A stretch of DNA of 64,000 bases, from positions 1-64,000 of the forward strand of contig JAILWG010000005.1 in NCBI GenBank assembly GCA_025699075.1, given 5' to 3'. This document shows, in pieces, positions 1 through 8,273 of this stretch. Positions within the stretch are counted from its first letter, which is position 1; each line of letters starts with the position of its first letter. The stretch comes from Candidatus Nitrosopumilus sp. GTDB taxonomy: Archaea > Thermoproteota > Nitrososphaeria > Nitrososphaerales > Nitrosopumilaceae. Both the position numbers and the translations under genes were made by a program. Under the pieces are notes generated by a model that was given only the letters and a program-made list of their open reading frames with translations, made no database searches and was not told the DNA's origin.

Positions 1-1
1 A

Positions 2-126
2 GAACCAACACCAGAACCAGAACCAACACCAGAACCAGAACCAACACCAGAACCAGAACCAACACCAGAACCAGAACCAACACCAGAACCAGAACCAACA
101 CCAGAACCAGAACCAACACCAGAACC
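2..126 (+). repeat. 18-bp tandem repeat coding for EPTPEP
   Basis: About seven near-perfect copies of an 18-bp unit (gaaccaacaccagaacca) lie in frame inside the truncated first gene. The copies are almost identical in DNA sequence, not only in protein, so copy number probably changes by slippage or recombination. Confidence 0.9.
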
Positions 127-373
127 AATACAAACTTCCGATGATCCATTTGAAGGAATCAAAGATGATGACATTGCAACTTATTCTGACTTGTTTGATG
201 TTCCTCCGCCTGAAAACGACAAGGAAGCAAACAGTTTGGCTAACAAAATCCGTCAGTGGGTAAAAGATGGAAGGCCAAAACCTGGAGAATCAAAAGTTGA
301 AGAAGACATACCAAAACAAGATAAAGAAGAGGAGCCTAAAAAGAAAAGGAGATTTGGATTCTTTAGAAAATGA
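2..373 (+). CDS. Pro/Glu-repeat protein, C-terminal part (5' end outside window)
   Basis: The frame is open from base 2, so the gene begins before the window. The visible part starts with about 40 residues of repeated EPTPEP units, then an acidic segment (DDPFEGIKDDD), a short conserved-looking stretch around SDLFDVPPPEND, and a very basic end (KKKRRFGFFRK). The repeats look like an extended linker. The basic tail could bind nucleic acid or the membrane surface, but I do not recognise the family. The stop overlaps the start of argF by 4 nt, so the two are probably cotranscribed. Function unknown. Confidence 0.75.
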   Translation, partial: EPTPEPEPTPEPEPTPEPEPTPEPEPTPEPEPTPEPEPTPEPIQTSDDPFEGIKDDDIATYSDLFDVPPPENDKEANSLANKIRQWVKDGRPKPGESKVEEDIPKQDKEEEPKKKRRFGFFRK

Positions 374-1284
374 AACTAAAAACAAAACATCTACTCACTT
401 TAGCGGAACTAACTCCAAAGGAGTTTGCAGGATTAATCGATGATTCAATCAAACTAAAAAAAGAACTCAAAAAAGGCGGAAACAAACCGATTCTAAAAAA
501 CAAAACACTGACGATGATTTTCCAAAAGCCGTCAACTCGAACACGTGTCAGCTTTGAAATCGGAATGTATCAGTTGGGCGGACATGCAGTCAATCTGTCT
601 TCTAATGACATGCAGTTATCTCGTGGTGAATCAGTTGAAGACACTGCAAAAACTCTTTCAAGATATTCAAACTGTATAATGGCACGAGTCTACGAACATA
701 ACTTGCTTGAAAAACTAGCAAAGCATGCAACCATTCCAGTGATCAATGGACTCTCTGACTCTTTTCATCCGTGTCAGATATTGGCAGACTTTATGACGAT
801 AAAGGAAAAAAAGAAAAAGCTCAAGGGGCTAAAAATTGCGTGGATTGGCGATGGCAATAATGTCTGCAACTCTATGATTTACGGGGCTGCATTGGCCGGA
901 TGCAAAATGTCCATTGCAACTCCAAAGGGGTTTGAGCCAGACAAGAATGCAATCAAAGAAGCCAAGAAAACAATTGGCATTGAATTAACTACTGATCCAT
1001 TTGTTGCAGTCAAAAATGCAGATGTGGTAGTGGCTGACACTTTTTCCTCGATTCATAATCTTGACAAGAAAAGATTGCAAAAATTCCTGCCAAAGTATCA
1101 GGTAAATGACAAATTAATGAAGTCTGCAAAAAAAGATGCGATCTTTTTGCATTGTCTTCCCGCAAAGAGAGAACAAGAAGTTACATCCTCTGTCATTGAC
1201 GGTCCACAATCTGTTGTTTGGGATGAGGCAGAAAACCGTTTACATACTCAGAAAGCTTTGCTAGCTGCTCTGATTCGCGCTTAA
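370..1284 (+). CDS. argF: Ornithine carbamoyltransferase
   Basis: This enzyme makes citrulline from ornithine and carbamoyl phosphate in arginine synthesis. The 304 residues match the usual length. The carbamoyl-phosphate motif STRTRVSFE is near residue 56, HPCQILAD near residue 135, and the ornithine-side motif HCLPA near residue 262. HCLPA distinguishes it from aspartate carbamoyltransferase. The ATG overlaps the stop of the upstream repeat-protein gene. The ribosomal operon that follows has its own promoter. Confidence 0.95.
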   Translation: MKLKTKHLLTLAELTPKEFAGLIDDSIKLKKELKKGGNKPILKNKTLTMIFQKPSTRTRVSFEIGMYQLGGHAVNLSSNDMQLSRGESVEDTAKTLSRYSNCIMARVYEHNLLEKLAKHATIPVINGLSDSFHPCQILADFMTIKEKKKKLKGLKIAWIGDGNNVCNSMIYGAALAGCKMSIATPKGFEPDKNAIKEAKKTIGIELTTDPFVAVKNADVVVADTFSSIHNLDKKRLQKFLPKYQVNDKLMKSAKKDAIFLHCLPAKREQEVTSSVIDGPQSVVWDEAENRLHTQKALLAALIRA

Positions 1285-1285
1285 C

Positions 1286-1294
1286 GTATATAAG
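1286..1294 (+). promoter_or_regulatory. TATA box of the ribosomal/secY operon
   Basis: gtatataag lies between argF and the uL18 gene, centred about 30 nt before the uL18 ATG. This is the usual spacing for a leaderless or short-leader archaeal transcript. Confidence 0.6.
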
Positions 1295-1320
1295 AGCAGA
1301 TTCAAACTCGGTTTCTATAG

Positions 1321-1803
1321 ATGGCCTATTCAAAAATATTGAGAAGATTAAGGGAAGAAAAGACCAATTATCGAAAACGTGGAACCATGTTGATGGGTAA
1401 ACGCGATTTTATCACTGTAAATATTACTAATGAAAATACTCAAGTCCAAATTCTTACACCTGGCATGACTGGAGACAAAGTTGTAGCCTCTGCTCATTCT
1501 AGATATCTACTAGAGAAAGGATGGAAGGGTTCCAGAAAAAGTGTACCTGCCGCATATCTTACAGGCTATCTTGCAGGAAAGAAAGCACTAGGCAAAGGTG
1601 CAAAGGATGCAATCTTGTACACTGGAACTAGAAGATACACTCAGAGAATGGCAGCTGCTCTGAAAGGAGTAATTGATGCCGGCGTTGAAGTTCCAGCAGA
1701 TGCAGAAACATTTCCATCTGATGAAAGAATCAACGGAGAACATTTGAAAGTAAAAAACGAGATTTCTAAAATAAAATCATCAATTGATAGTGAGGTCAAA
1801 TAG
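1321..1803 (+). CDS. rpl18: Large-subunit ribosomal protein uL18
   Basis: This is the 5S rRNA-binding protein of the large subunit. It shows the archaeal L18 pattern: a basic N terminus (RRLREEKTNYRKR), VASAHSRYLLEKGWKG near residues 57-72, and YLTGYLAGKKAL near residues 79-90. The 160-residue length is normal. It is the first gene after the TATA box at 1286 and leads the order uL18-uS5-uL30-uL15-SecY, the distal part of the archaeal spc operon. Confidence 0.93.
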   Translation: MAYSKILRRLREEKTNYRKRGTMLMGKRDFITVNITNENTQVQILTPGMTGDKVVASAHSRYLLEKGWKGSRKSVPAAYLTGYLAGKKALGKGAKDAILYTGTRRYTQRMAAALKGVIDAGVEVPADAETFPSDERINGEHLKVKNEISKIKSSIDSEVK

Positions 1804-1807
1804 AGAT

Positions 1808-2518
1808 ATGAGTCAAGCAGCACAATCAAAAGGTCCACGTGGCAAAGCCGCACCAGTATATGGCAGAGGCCCACCGGGTGGAGCTAAAGGCGGAGACCGT
1901 CCAAGAAGACCAAGAAGAGAACCTGAAGAAGAAGTTTGGGTTCCAAAAACTATCTTGGGACAAAAAGTAGAATCTGGTGAAATTACATCTCTAGAAGAGA
2001 TTATCGAATTAGGATTAAGAATTCAAGAATCTGGAATTATCAAGAAACTATTACCTGACTTGAAAAGTGAGGTCGTAGATGTTGGAATCATTCAAAAAAT
2101 GACTTCCAATGGACAGTCAACTAGATTCAAAGCAATTGTTGCTGCAGGAAATGAAAATGGGTATTTGGGTATCGGTCAAGGAAAATCAAAACAAATGAGA
2201 ATTGCAATTGAAAAAGCAACTAGTCAGGCTTTCCTCAATGTCAGTCCAATCAAAATGGGATGTGGCAGTTGGGAATGTAGATGTGATCAAAAACATTCTG
2301 TTCCATTCAAAGTCAAAGGAAAAGGTGGAAGTGTTACAATTGAAATTATTCCTGCACCTCGTGGATTAGGACTTGTAGCAGGTGGTAAAATTAAACGATT
2401 ATTGGAACTAGCTGGTCTTAAAGACGCATGGACTACAGCAAAAGGTTCTACTCCTACAATGAATTCAACTTCAAAAGCAATATTGGATTGTCTAAGACAG
2501 ACATTTAGTCAGGGTTGA
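1808..2518 (+). CDS. rps5: Small-subunit ribosomal protein uS5
   Basis: uS5 sits near the mRNA entry channel and the decoding centre. The N-terminal ~45 residues are a low-complexity Gly/Pro/Arg tail (KGPRGKAAPVYGRGPPGG). The double-stranded RNA-binding fold follows, with VGIIQKMTSNGQSTRFKAI and GNENGYLGIGQGKSKQMR, and then the C-terminal domain with PAPRGLGLVAGG. I chose the ATG at 1808, 5 nt after the uL18 stop. An in-frame upstream start at 1784 would overlap uL18 and adds eight non-conserved residues. Confidence 0.95.
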   Translation: MSQAAQSKGPRGKAAPVYGRGPPGGAKGGDRPRRPRREPEEEVWVPKTILGQKVESGEITSLEEIIELGLRIQESGIIKKLLPDLKSEVVDVGIIQKMTSNGQSTRFKAIVAAGNENGYLGIGQGKSKQMRIAIEKATSQAFLNVSPIKMGCGSWECRCDQKHSVPFKVKGKGGSVTIEIIPAPRGLGLVAGGKIKRLLELAGLKDAWTTAKGSTPTMNSTSKAILDCLRQTFSQG

Positions 2519-2524
2519 TAAAGA

Positions 2525-2992
2525 ATGGCAAATGCATATCTCGTTGTTAGAATAAAAGGTCAAGCAGACTGTCCGTATTGGGCAACCCACACAATGATGC
2601 TATTACAATTGGATAAAAAATATCGTGCAACAATTCTTCCTGCAAAAGAAAATACCTTGGGTATGTTGAGAAAAGTACAACACTATGTTTCCTGGGTTGA
2701 GCTTGATGCATCTTTGGCAAAAGAATTGATTGACAAGAAAGCACGAAAATCTGGATATCAAAAAATTACACCTGAGGATCTTAAGGCACTTGGATTTGCA
2801 AGTACTGATGAGTTGGCAACAGCATTAGCTGATGGTAAAGCCACACTATCAAAATTAAAACCACTAAAGCCTTGGTTTGCTCTAGCACCTCCAGTACATG
2901 GATTCAAAAGAAGTACCAAGAGACTGTATGGACAAAAAGGTATTCTTGGACAAAACAAAGAACTTGACACAATTGTAAGGAGAATGATTTAA
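2525..2992 (+). CDS. rpl30: Large-subunit ribosomal protein uL30
   Basis: The protein starts AYLVVRIKGQADCPYWATHTMMLL, the uL30 N-terminal strand-helix unit. It has the ~155-residue archaeal length, with the C-terminal extension that bacterial L30 lacks (PPVHGFKRSTKRLYGQKG). It lies 6 nt after uS5 and 1 nt before uL15, so it is cotranscribed. Confidence 0.94.
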   Translation: MANAYLVVRIKGQADCPYWATHTMMLLQLDKKYRATILPAKENTLGMLRKVQHYVSWVELDASLAKELIDKKARKSGYQKITPEDLKALGFASTDELATALADGKATLSKLKPLKPWFALAPPVHGFKRSTKRLYGQKGILGQNKELDTIVRRMI

Positions 2993-2993
2993 C

Positions 2994-3419
2994 ATGGCAT
3001 CTAGATTAAGAAAAACAAGACGACTTAGAGGCGGACGACACATGGGATGGGGACAAGTAGGTCAACACCGTGCAAGTGGTCACAAAGGTGGTCTTGGAGT
3101 TACTGGTATGAAGAAACATCATAGAAGTTCTATGATGATGTATGAACCAGATCATTATGGCCATGATATACCTAAAACACCTCACCCAAATATTATAAAA
3201 AAATGGACTAGCCTTAGAGACCTAGATGACTTGTTCACAAAGTTCGGTAAAGAAGAAGGAGGCAAAAAAGTTGTAGACCTTGAAAGTGCAGGATATGACA
3301 AACTCCTTGGTGGCGGAAAAATCACAAATGCTTATTCCGTCAAAGTTCAACAATTTACAGCATCTGCCGAAGAAAAACTAAAAGCTGTTGGGGGAGAAGT
3401 GTTATCTAACAATGGCTGA
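2994..3419 (+). CDS. rpl15: Large-subunit ribosomal protein uL15
   Basis: The N terminus is the basic glycine-rich uL15 tail (RLRKTRRLRGGRHMGWGQ, then HRASGHKGGLG) that threads into 23S rRNA. A globular domain ends with LGGGKITNAYSVKV. The length of 141 is typical for archaea. The 3' end overlaps secY by 8 nt, implying translational coupling of the ribosomal protein and the translocon gene. Confidence 0.94.
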   Translation: MASRLRKTRRLRGGRHMGWGQVGQHRASGHKGGLGVTGMKKHHRSSMMMYEPDHYGHDIPKTPHPNIIKKWTSLRDLDDLFTKFGKEEGGKKVVDLESAGYDKLLGGGKITNAYSVKVQQFTASAEEKLKAVGGEVLSNNG

Positions 3420-4845
3420 GGGTACTATAACTAACACTATTCGAAAAGTCGTTTTCAAAGCAGAACCATACATACCACAAGTTCCAAAACCAAAAAAGAA
3501 AATCCCACTTCCAACTAGATTGCTCTGGTGTGGAATTGCACTTTTAATCTATATGATAATGGGACAGACTCCTTTGTTTGGGGCAACAGCACCACAATTT
3601 GATTTCCTAGCCTTTGCTAGAGTTATTTTTGCATCACAACAGGGTACCTTGGTTGAATTAGGGATTGGGCCTATTGTTACAGCTGGACTTTTGATGCAAT
3701 TATTGAGAGGTTCAGACATTCTAAAATTTGATTTCAAAAAGCCTGAAGAGAGAGGAATCTTTCAAACTGCTACTAAACTAGTAACCTATGTCGTAATTGT
3801 AGCTGAATCAATCGTATATGCAGCAGCAGTTTACGGTCCCGGTATTACTGAGCCCTATGTGCTGTATGTGATAATTGGGCAGCTGATGGCCGCGTCTATA
3901 ATCATCATGTTCTTAGACGAGTTGATTCAGAAAGGTTGGGGTCTTGGCAGTGGAATCAGTTTATTCATTATGGCCGGTGTTGCCCAGCAAATTCTTTGGA
4001 GCATGTTCAGTCCATTGCCTGCAGGCGATGGTGGTATGATTGGTATTATTCCATATATCGCACAATCTCTCACAGGAAGTGGAGATATCACAAATATTCT
4101 ATTTCGTTCTAATCAACTGCCAAGCATCTTTGGTCTCTGTCTTACAGCTGGAATACTGCTAGTTCTTGTATTTACACAAGGCATCAAAATCGAAATTCCT
4201 ATTGTCTCTACAAAATACAGAGGATTCTCAGCAGTATATCCAATCAAGTTGATGTATGTCTCAAACATCCCAGTCATCTTGGCTTCTGCACTTACTGCAA
4301 ACGCTGTTTTCATATTCCAGATGCTGTGGGCAAACATGAATCCGCGTAACAATAATTTCTTCATGAACTTTATCGCGCAATTTGATCCTACCAGTCCGAA
4401 TACTCCAGTTGGAGGTATCATATACTACATCACTCCTCCAAGAGGATTAGATGTTGCAGCATTGGATCCAATGCGTGCAGTAGGGTATGTACTGTTCATG
4501 ATTGGAATTGTAATCGTATTTGGTAGATTATGGGTTGAGCTTGGTGGCTTGTCGCCAAAGAGTGCAGCACAAAACTTACTTGATGCAGATGTACAAATTC
4601 CTGGATTTAGAAGATCAAATGCACCAGTTGAAGCATTGCTAAACAAATACATCCCTTCAGTTACCATCATTGGTTCTGCAATTTTGGGTGGATTGGCCGG
4701 AGTTTCAGATGTCCTTGGCGTCTTTGGTTCTGGTATCGGAATTTTACTTATGGTAGATATTCTCATCAACTATTACACACAACTAGTTAGAGAACAAGTC
4801 GAAGTTGTAATGCCGCGTTTGGGTGCTCTGCTTGGCAGAAAATAA
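3412..4845 (+). CDS. secY: Protein translocase channel subunit SecY
   Basis: This is the central channel of the Sec translocon. It is 477 residues with about ten hydrophobic spans. The plug region and TM2 show FDFLAFARVIFASQQGTL and GIGPIVTAGLLMQLL. TM5 is preceded by QKGWGLGSGISLFI, and the cytosolic loop before TM10 carries VQIPGFRRS. I use the ATG at 3412, which overlaps the uL15 stop. A start at 3388 would add eight residues (MGEKCYLT) that belong to the uL15 reading region. Confidence 0.96.
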   Translation: MAEGTITNTIRKVVFKAEPYIPQVPKPKKKIPLPTRLLWCGIALLIYMIMGQTPLFGATAPQFDFLAFARVIFASQQGTLVELGIGPIVTAGLLMQLLRGSDILKFDFKKPEERGIFQTATKLVTYVVIVAESIVYAAAVYGPGITEPYVLYVIIGQLMAASIIIMFLDELIQKGWGLGSGISLFIMAGVAQQILWSMFSPLPAGDGGMIGIIPYIAQSLTGSGDITNILFRSNQLPSIFGLCLTAGILLVLVFTQGIKIEIPIVSTKYRGFSAVYPIKLMYVSNIPVILASALTANAVFIFQMLWANMNPRNNNFFMNFIAQFDPTSPNTPVGGIIYYITPPRGLDVAALDPMRAVGYVLFMIGIVIVFGRLWVELGGLSPKSAAQNLLDADVQIPGFRRSNAPVEALLNKYIPSVTIIGSAILGGLAGVSDVLGVFGSGIGILLMVDILINYYTQLVREQVEVVMPRLGALLGRK

Positions 4846-5410
4846 AAAAATCATAATGGTTGGAATCCCAGGTGTTGGGAAAACTACTCTTCTATCAAAG
4901 ATTGTAGAGCATATCAAAGGTCATCAAAAAAGCATTCGTGTAATTAGCATTGGAACTTTGATGTTTGAGGTGGCAAAAGATAATGGTCTAAAAGACAGAG
5001 ATGAGCTAAGAAAGTTATCTATCTCAAAACAACAAGAGCTACAAAAGATCGCAGCTGAAAAGATTGCATCTCATACTGAGGAAATAGTAATTATTGATAC
5101 TCATGCATTTATCAATTCTCCAGAAGGATACTATCCGGGACTGCCAGAACATGTTCTCAAAATTATCAAACCATCAAACTTTATCTCAGTTTCAGCAAAA
5201 CCTGAAGAAATCTACAGCAGACGAATGACTGATGAGACCCGTAATCGGGACAAAAATACTCTTGCAAATGTCAAAAAGGAATTGGACATTCAATCAGGCA
5301 TGATTTCTGCATGTGCTGTTATCACAGGCTCGCCAGTCAAGCATATTCTTAATCGTGAGGGAAAGGTTGATGAAGCGGCAGATAAGATCATTCAATCATT
5401 AGGACTGTAA
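4832..5410 (+). CDS. adkA: Adenylate kinase, archaeal type
   Basis: It converts AMP plus ATP to two ADP. A P-loop (GIPGVGKTT) follows the first strand KKIIMV, and residues such as DTHAFINSPEGYYPGLP in the middle resemble the archaeal AdkA substrate-binding segment. The protein is about 192 residues. I choose TTG at 4832, which keeps the first strand and overlaps secY by 14 nt. GTG at 4823 is possible, while ATG at 4856 would remove the strand. The secY-adkA-DUF106-cmk-cbf5 order is a common archaeal arrangement. Confidence 0.85.
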   Translation: MAENKKIIMVGIPGVGKTTLLSKIVEHIKGHQKSIRVISIGTLMFEVAKDNGLKDRDELRKLSISKQQELQKIAAEKIASHTEEIVIIDTHAFINSPEGYYPGLPEHVLKIIKPSNFISVSAKPEEIYSRRMTDETRNRDKNTLANVKKELDIQSGMISACAVITGSPVKHILNREGKVDEAADKIIQSLGL

Positions 5411-5413
5411 AAA

Positions 5414-6043
5414 ATGGATTTCAACTTTATTCTACTCTTTATCGACTCTATCCACCTACAATTTGATATCTTTGGCGGTGGTGAAAGACAGGCTTTGGGT
5501 AGCGATGATCCTATTGTCAAGGGATTGATTCTTTCAATGTTTGCAGTAACTGGATTTGGTATATTGCTAAACCTGTTTAATTCTGGAGTAAGAAAGAAGA
5601 TGGTAGACCAAGTAAAACTAAAGCGAATCATGAAAGAAACTCGTAGTTGGCAAAAAGAAAGAATGGCTGCAATGCGAGCAAAAGATCAAGCAAAGATTGC
5701 AGAACTAGGAAAAAAATCATCTTACATGAACAAAATGTCAATGGAGATGATGCAGATGAATATGCGACCGATGATGATTACTTTTGTTCCTTTAATTTTG
5801 ATATTTTATCTTGTATTACCTGCATTATTCTCTTATACAGTTGCACTATCTCCAATACCGCTAAATGTGATTCCTGGCGATATGTTCCAATTGACATGTT
5901 CGGCTGAACATGCAGCGATAGAAGGTGATCCTTGTTATGGTCAAGAAAATGCATTGTATCTTTGGGCCTGGTACTTCCTTTCATCAATTGCATTTAGTGG
6001 GATTATCATGAGACTAACAAAAACCTCTATGGATCTCAGTTGA
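5414..6043 (+). CDS. DUF106 membrane protein (YidC/Oxa1/EMC3-like insertase)
   Basis: The 209 residues have an N-terminal hydrophobic span (near 28-55), a charged cytosolic coiled coil (KRIMKETRSWQKERMAAMR), a Met-rich segment (MNKMSMEMMQMNMRP), and two further spans. This is the architecture of archaeal DUF106 proteins, relatives of YidC, Oxa1, EMC3 and TMCO1. The Met-rich cytosolic segment suits binding of hydrophobic nascent segments. Its place directly downstream of secY and adkA is the usual archaeal context and supports a role in membrane protein insertion. The family call is firm; the mechanism is inferred. Confidence 0.85.
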   Translation: MDFNFILLFIDSIHLQFDIFGGGERQALGSDDPIVKGLILSMFAVTGFGILLNLFNSGVRKKMVDQVKLKRIMKETRSWQKERMAAMRAKDQAKIAELGKKSSYMNKMSMEMMQMNMRPMMITFVPLILIFYLVLPALFSYTVALSPIPLNVIPGDMFQLTCSAEHAAIEGDPCYGQENALYLWAWYFLSSIAFSGIIMRLTKTSMDLS

Positions 6044-6600
6044 CCAAATCTATTGTAATATCTGGTCCTCCCGCAGTAGGAAAAACGACTGTCGCTAAAG
6101 GATTAGCAGAAGAATTTCAATTGCAATATCTCAGCGGAGGTGATGTACTCAAGGAGATGGCAAATGAACACGGATTTGATTCAAGGGGTGATGATTGGTG
6201 GGACACTGAAGAAGGAATGAGATTTTTGAACCAACGTGAGCAGAATCCTGAGTTTGATAAAAAACTAGATAAAAAATTAATCGCTCTTTTTGATCAAGGT
6301 GGAATGGTAATCACTAGCTACACTTTGCCTTGGTTGATCAAAGACGGAATCAGAATTTGGTTGGAAGGCTCTCATGAAAGCAGCACTAAGAGAATGCAAT
6401 CAAGGGACAGCATGAGTCCTGAAGACGCATATGAAATAACCAAAGAAAGATTTGATAAGAACAAGGCGCTGTACAAAAAACTTTATAATTTTAATTTTGG
6501 CGAAGATAAATCTGTGTTTGATTTGATAATTAACACTGATAACTTGACTGCACAACAAGTAATTGATGTTGCAAAAGAGACCGTGAGAAAATTGCTATGA
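6040..6600 (+). CDS. cmk: Cytidylate kinase, archaeal type
   Basis: It phosphorylates CMP or dCMP. The P-loop GPPAVGKTTVAKGLAEE is at the N terminus, followed by LQYLSGGDVLKEMANEHG, typical of archaeal Cmk. RMQSRDSMSPEDAYEITKERF is the lid-like arginine segment. The start is TTG at 6040, sharing TTGA with the stop of the DUF106 gene. The 186-residue length fits. The next gene overlaps by ATGA. Confidence 0.88.
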   Translation: MTKSIVISGPPAVGKTTVAKGLAEEFQLQYLSGGDVLKEMANEHGFDSRGDDWWDTEEGMRFLNQREQNPEFDKKLDKKLIALFDQGGMVITSYTLPWLIKDGIRIWLEGSHESSTKRMQSRDSMSPEDAYEITKERFDKNKALYKKLYNFNFGEDKSVFDLIINTDNLTAQQVIDVAKETVRKLL

Positions 6601-7598
6601 CTCTAAAACAACTAGAAAATCTAATTGAAATTGATCAGGACATCACTGATGATGCATACGGAACATACTATGACAAAAGAACTATTGAGCAGCTACTAAA
6701 CTATGGAATTATTATCTTAGACAAGCCACCGGGTCCGACAAGTCATGAGACAGTGGCTTGGACAAAACGTCTTTTGAAACTTCCAAAAATTGGTCACAGT
6801 GGTACTCTGGATCCTCAGGTTTCTGGAGTCCTGCCTTTGGGTTTGGGTGAGGCAACTAAGGCATTAGGTGTTTTACTTTATGGTCCAAAAGAATATCATG
6901 CACTAGGACGAGTACACTCACTTCCCTCAAAAGAAAAACTAAAAGAAGTCATTGAAATGTTCCAAGGCGAAATTTTCCAAAAGCCTCCTCAACGCTCTGC
7001 AGTTCTTAGACAGACTAGAACAAGAACCATCTATGAGTTTGAGGTGATAGAACAAAAAGAAAGGCTGCTCTTGACAAGAATTCTGTGTGAAGCTGGAACT
7101 TACATTCGTAAACTTTACTATGATATTGGAGAGATACTCGGACCTGGCGCTACCATGGTTGAACTTAGACGTACCCGAGTCGACCAATTCAGTGAAAAGG
7201 ATGGTCTAGTTACATTACACGAACTTGCAGATGCATTTGCATTGTGGGAGGAGAAAAAAGATGACAGCAAATTAATGAAAATGATAAAACCTGTTGAATA
7301 TGCACTAAGCGAATTAAAGTCAGTAGTCATTCGCGATTCTGCAGTAGATGCAATGTGTCATGGTGCACAACTTGCAATACCTGGAATTTTGAAGATTTCA
7401 CCAAATTTGAAGAAAGGAGACATTGTCGGTATTTACACTCAAAAAGGAGAGGCAGTTGCATTGGCTGAATCAACAATGTCTGAAGAAGAAATCAAAGATG
7501 CAACCAAAGGCTATGCGTTTGAAACAAAGCGAATCATCATGGCACCCAACACTTATCCTAAAAAATGGAGAACAAAACCAACTCCTCCAAAGGATTAA
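6597..7598 (+). CDS. cbf5: rRNA/tRNA pseudouridine synthase Cbf5 (TruB family)
   Basis: This is the catalytic subunit of the archaeal H/ACA RNP. An N-terminal Cbf5 segment (ITDDAYGTYYDKRTIEQLLNYG) precedes the TruB catalytic domain, with GHSGTLDPQVSGVLPLG holding the catalytic Asp at about residue 75. YIRKLYYDIGEILG follows, and a C-terminal PUA domain has KKGDIVGIYTQKGEAVALA. The length of 333 is normal. ATG overlaps the cmk stop by 4 nt. The 3' end overlaps the next gene by 34 nt. Confidence 0.94.
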   Translation: MTLKQLENLIEIDQDITDDAYGTYYDKRTIEQLLNYGIIILDKPPGPTSHETVAWTKRLLKLPKIGHSGTLDPQVSGVLPLGLGEATKALGVLLYGPKEYHALGRVHSLPSKEKLKEVIEMFQGEIFQKPPQRSAVLRQTRTRTIYEFEVIEQKERLLLTRILCEAGTYIRKLYYDIGEILGPGATMVELRRTRVDQFSEKDGLVTLHELADAFALWEEKKDDSKLMKMIKPVEYALSELKSVVIRDSAVDAMCHGAQLAIPGILKISPNLKKGDIVGIYTQKGEAVALAESTMSEEEIKDATKGYAFETKRIIMAPNTYPKKWRTKPTPPKD

Positions 7599-8071
7599 AA
7601 AATAAAGAATTTGTTTTAAAAGAATTGTTAGCAAAAAGCCTTGTACTCTTTATCGGAATTGGCGTGATTGCAGGACTTGGATTTGGAATTTATCTGATGG
7701 ATCTCAAAAATACAAGTCAGCTAGTTTTTGTTGACGGTCCATCAGTTTCAGTTGTTACTGAAAAATCTGATTTTAAAAAAGGTGAAGATATTGAAATTAG
7801 AATTGTAAATTCCGGAACAGTTCCATTGATATTCTCTGATGCGTCATATGGACTTCGAATTACTGGCCTGTCTGGAATTCTGATGTACACTCCTGTATCT
7901 GCACAGGTAATTTCCAATTTAGATCCCGGTGATGAAGTTGACTTTACATGGAATCAAATAAAAAATGACGGTGACACTGCTTTGGAAGGTCTCTACAAAA
8001 TCTCTGTGAAAGGAATGGATGATGCAGGAAAGAATGTTGAGAAATCCACAACGATAACTATTTGGAAATAG
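7565..8071 (+). CDS. Membrane-anchored Ig-like-fold protein, function unknown
   Basis: One N-terminal transmembrane segment (near residues 22-45, LAKSLVLFIGIGVIAGLGFG) is followed by about 115 residues of beta-rich extracytoplasmic sequence. The pattern (FKKGEDIEIRIVNSGTVPL, then LDPGDEVDFTWNQ and GLYKISVKG) is that of an Ig-like domain. The start lies inside the end of cbf5, and there is a stop before the tRNA. I do not recognise the family by name; surface or lipoprotein-like display is inferred. Confidence 0.75.
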   Translation: MENKTNSSKGLKNKEFVLKELLAKSLVLFIGIGVIAGLGFGIYLMDLKNTSQLVFVDGPSVSVVTEKSDFKKGEDIEIRIVNSGTVPLIFSDASYGLRITGLSGILMYTPVSAQVISNLDPGDEVDFTWNQIKNDGDTALEGLYKISVKGMDDAGKNVEKSTTITIWK

Positions 8072-8130
8072 TTTCCCAGTAACATAATTTATAATCGCAT
8101 TTTTCTGAATACATTTGTCGCAAGACTTGT

Positions 8131-8232
8131 GCCGGGGTCGCCTAGCCTGGTAGGGCGCGCGCCTGGAAATTGTTTAACCATAAAGCGCGTTCTCGCAAGG
8201 GAACGGGAGTTCAAATCTCCCTCCCGGCGCCA
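8131..8232 (+). tRNA. tRNA-Ser(GGA) with a 15-nt intron
   Basis: The cloverleaf folds by eye. Acceptor GCCGGGG pairs with TCCCGGC, with discriminator G and an encoded CCA. D-stem GCCT pairs with GGGC and anticodon stem CGCGC with GCGCG. The T-arm is GGGAG-TTCAAAT-CTCCC. A variable arm stem (TTCTC/GGGAA) marks a class II tRNA. The anticodon is GGA, so it reads UCC/UCU serine codons. Positions 8169-8183 are extra at the 37/38 site, the usual place for an archaeal bulge-helix-bulge intron; the anticodon GG can pair with CC in the intron. A TATA-like tttataatc lies about 40 nt upstream. Confidence 0.93.
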
Positions 8233-8233
8233 T
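8212..8233 (+). repeat. attL-like site in the 3' end of tRNA-Ser
   Basis: The 22 nt from the T-loop to one base past the CCA recur at 19923-19944 in the same orientation with a single mismatch (T for G at the seventh position). The tRNA stays complete at this end, as expected when an element integrates into a tRNA 3' end and restores it. Confidence 0.8.
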
Positions 8234-8273
8234 CCAATTAGTATAAATCTCCGCCACCCGTACTGTACTGTCA

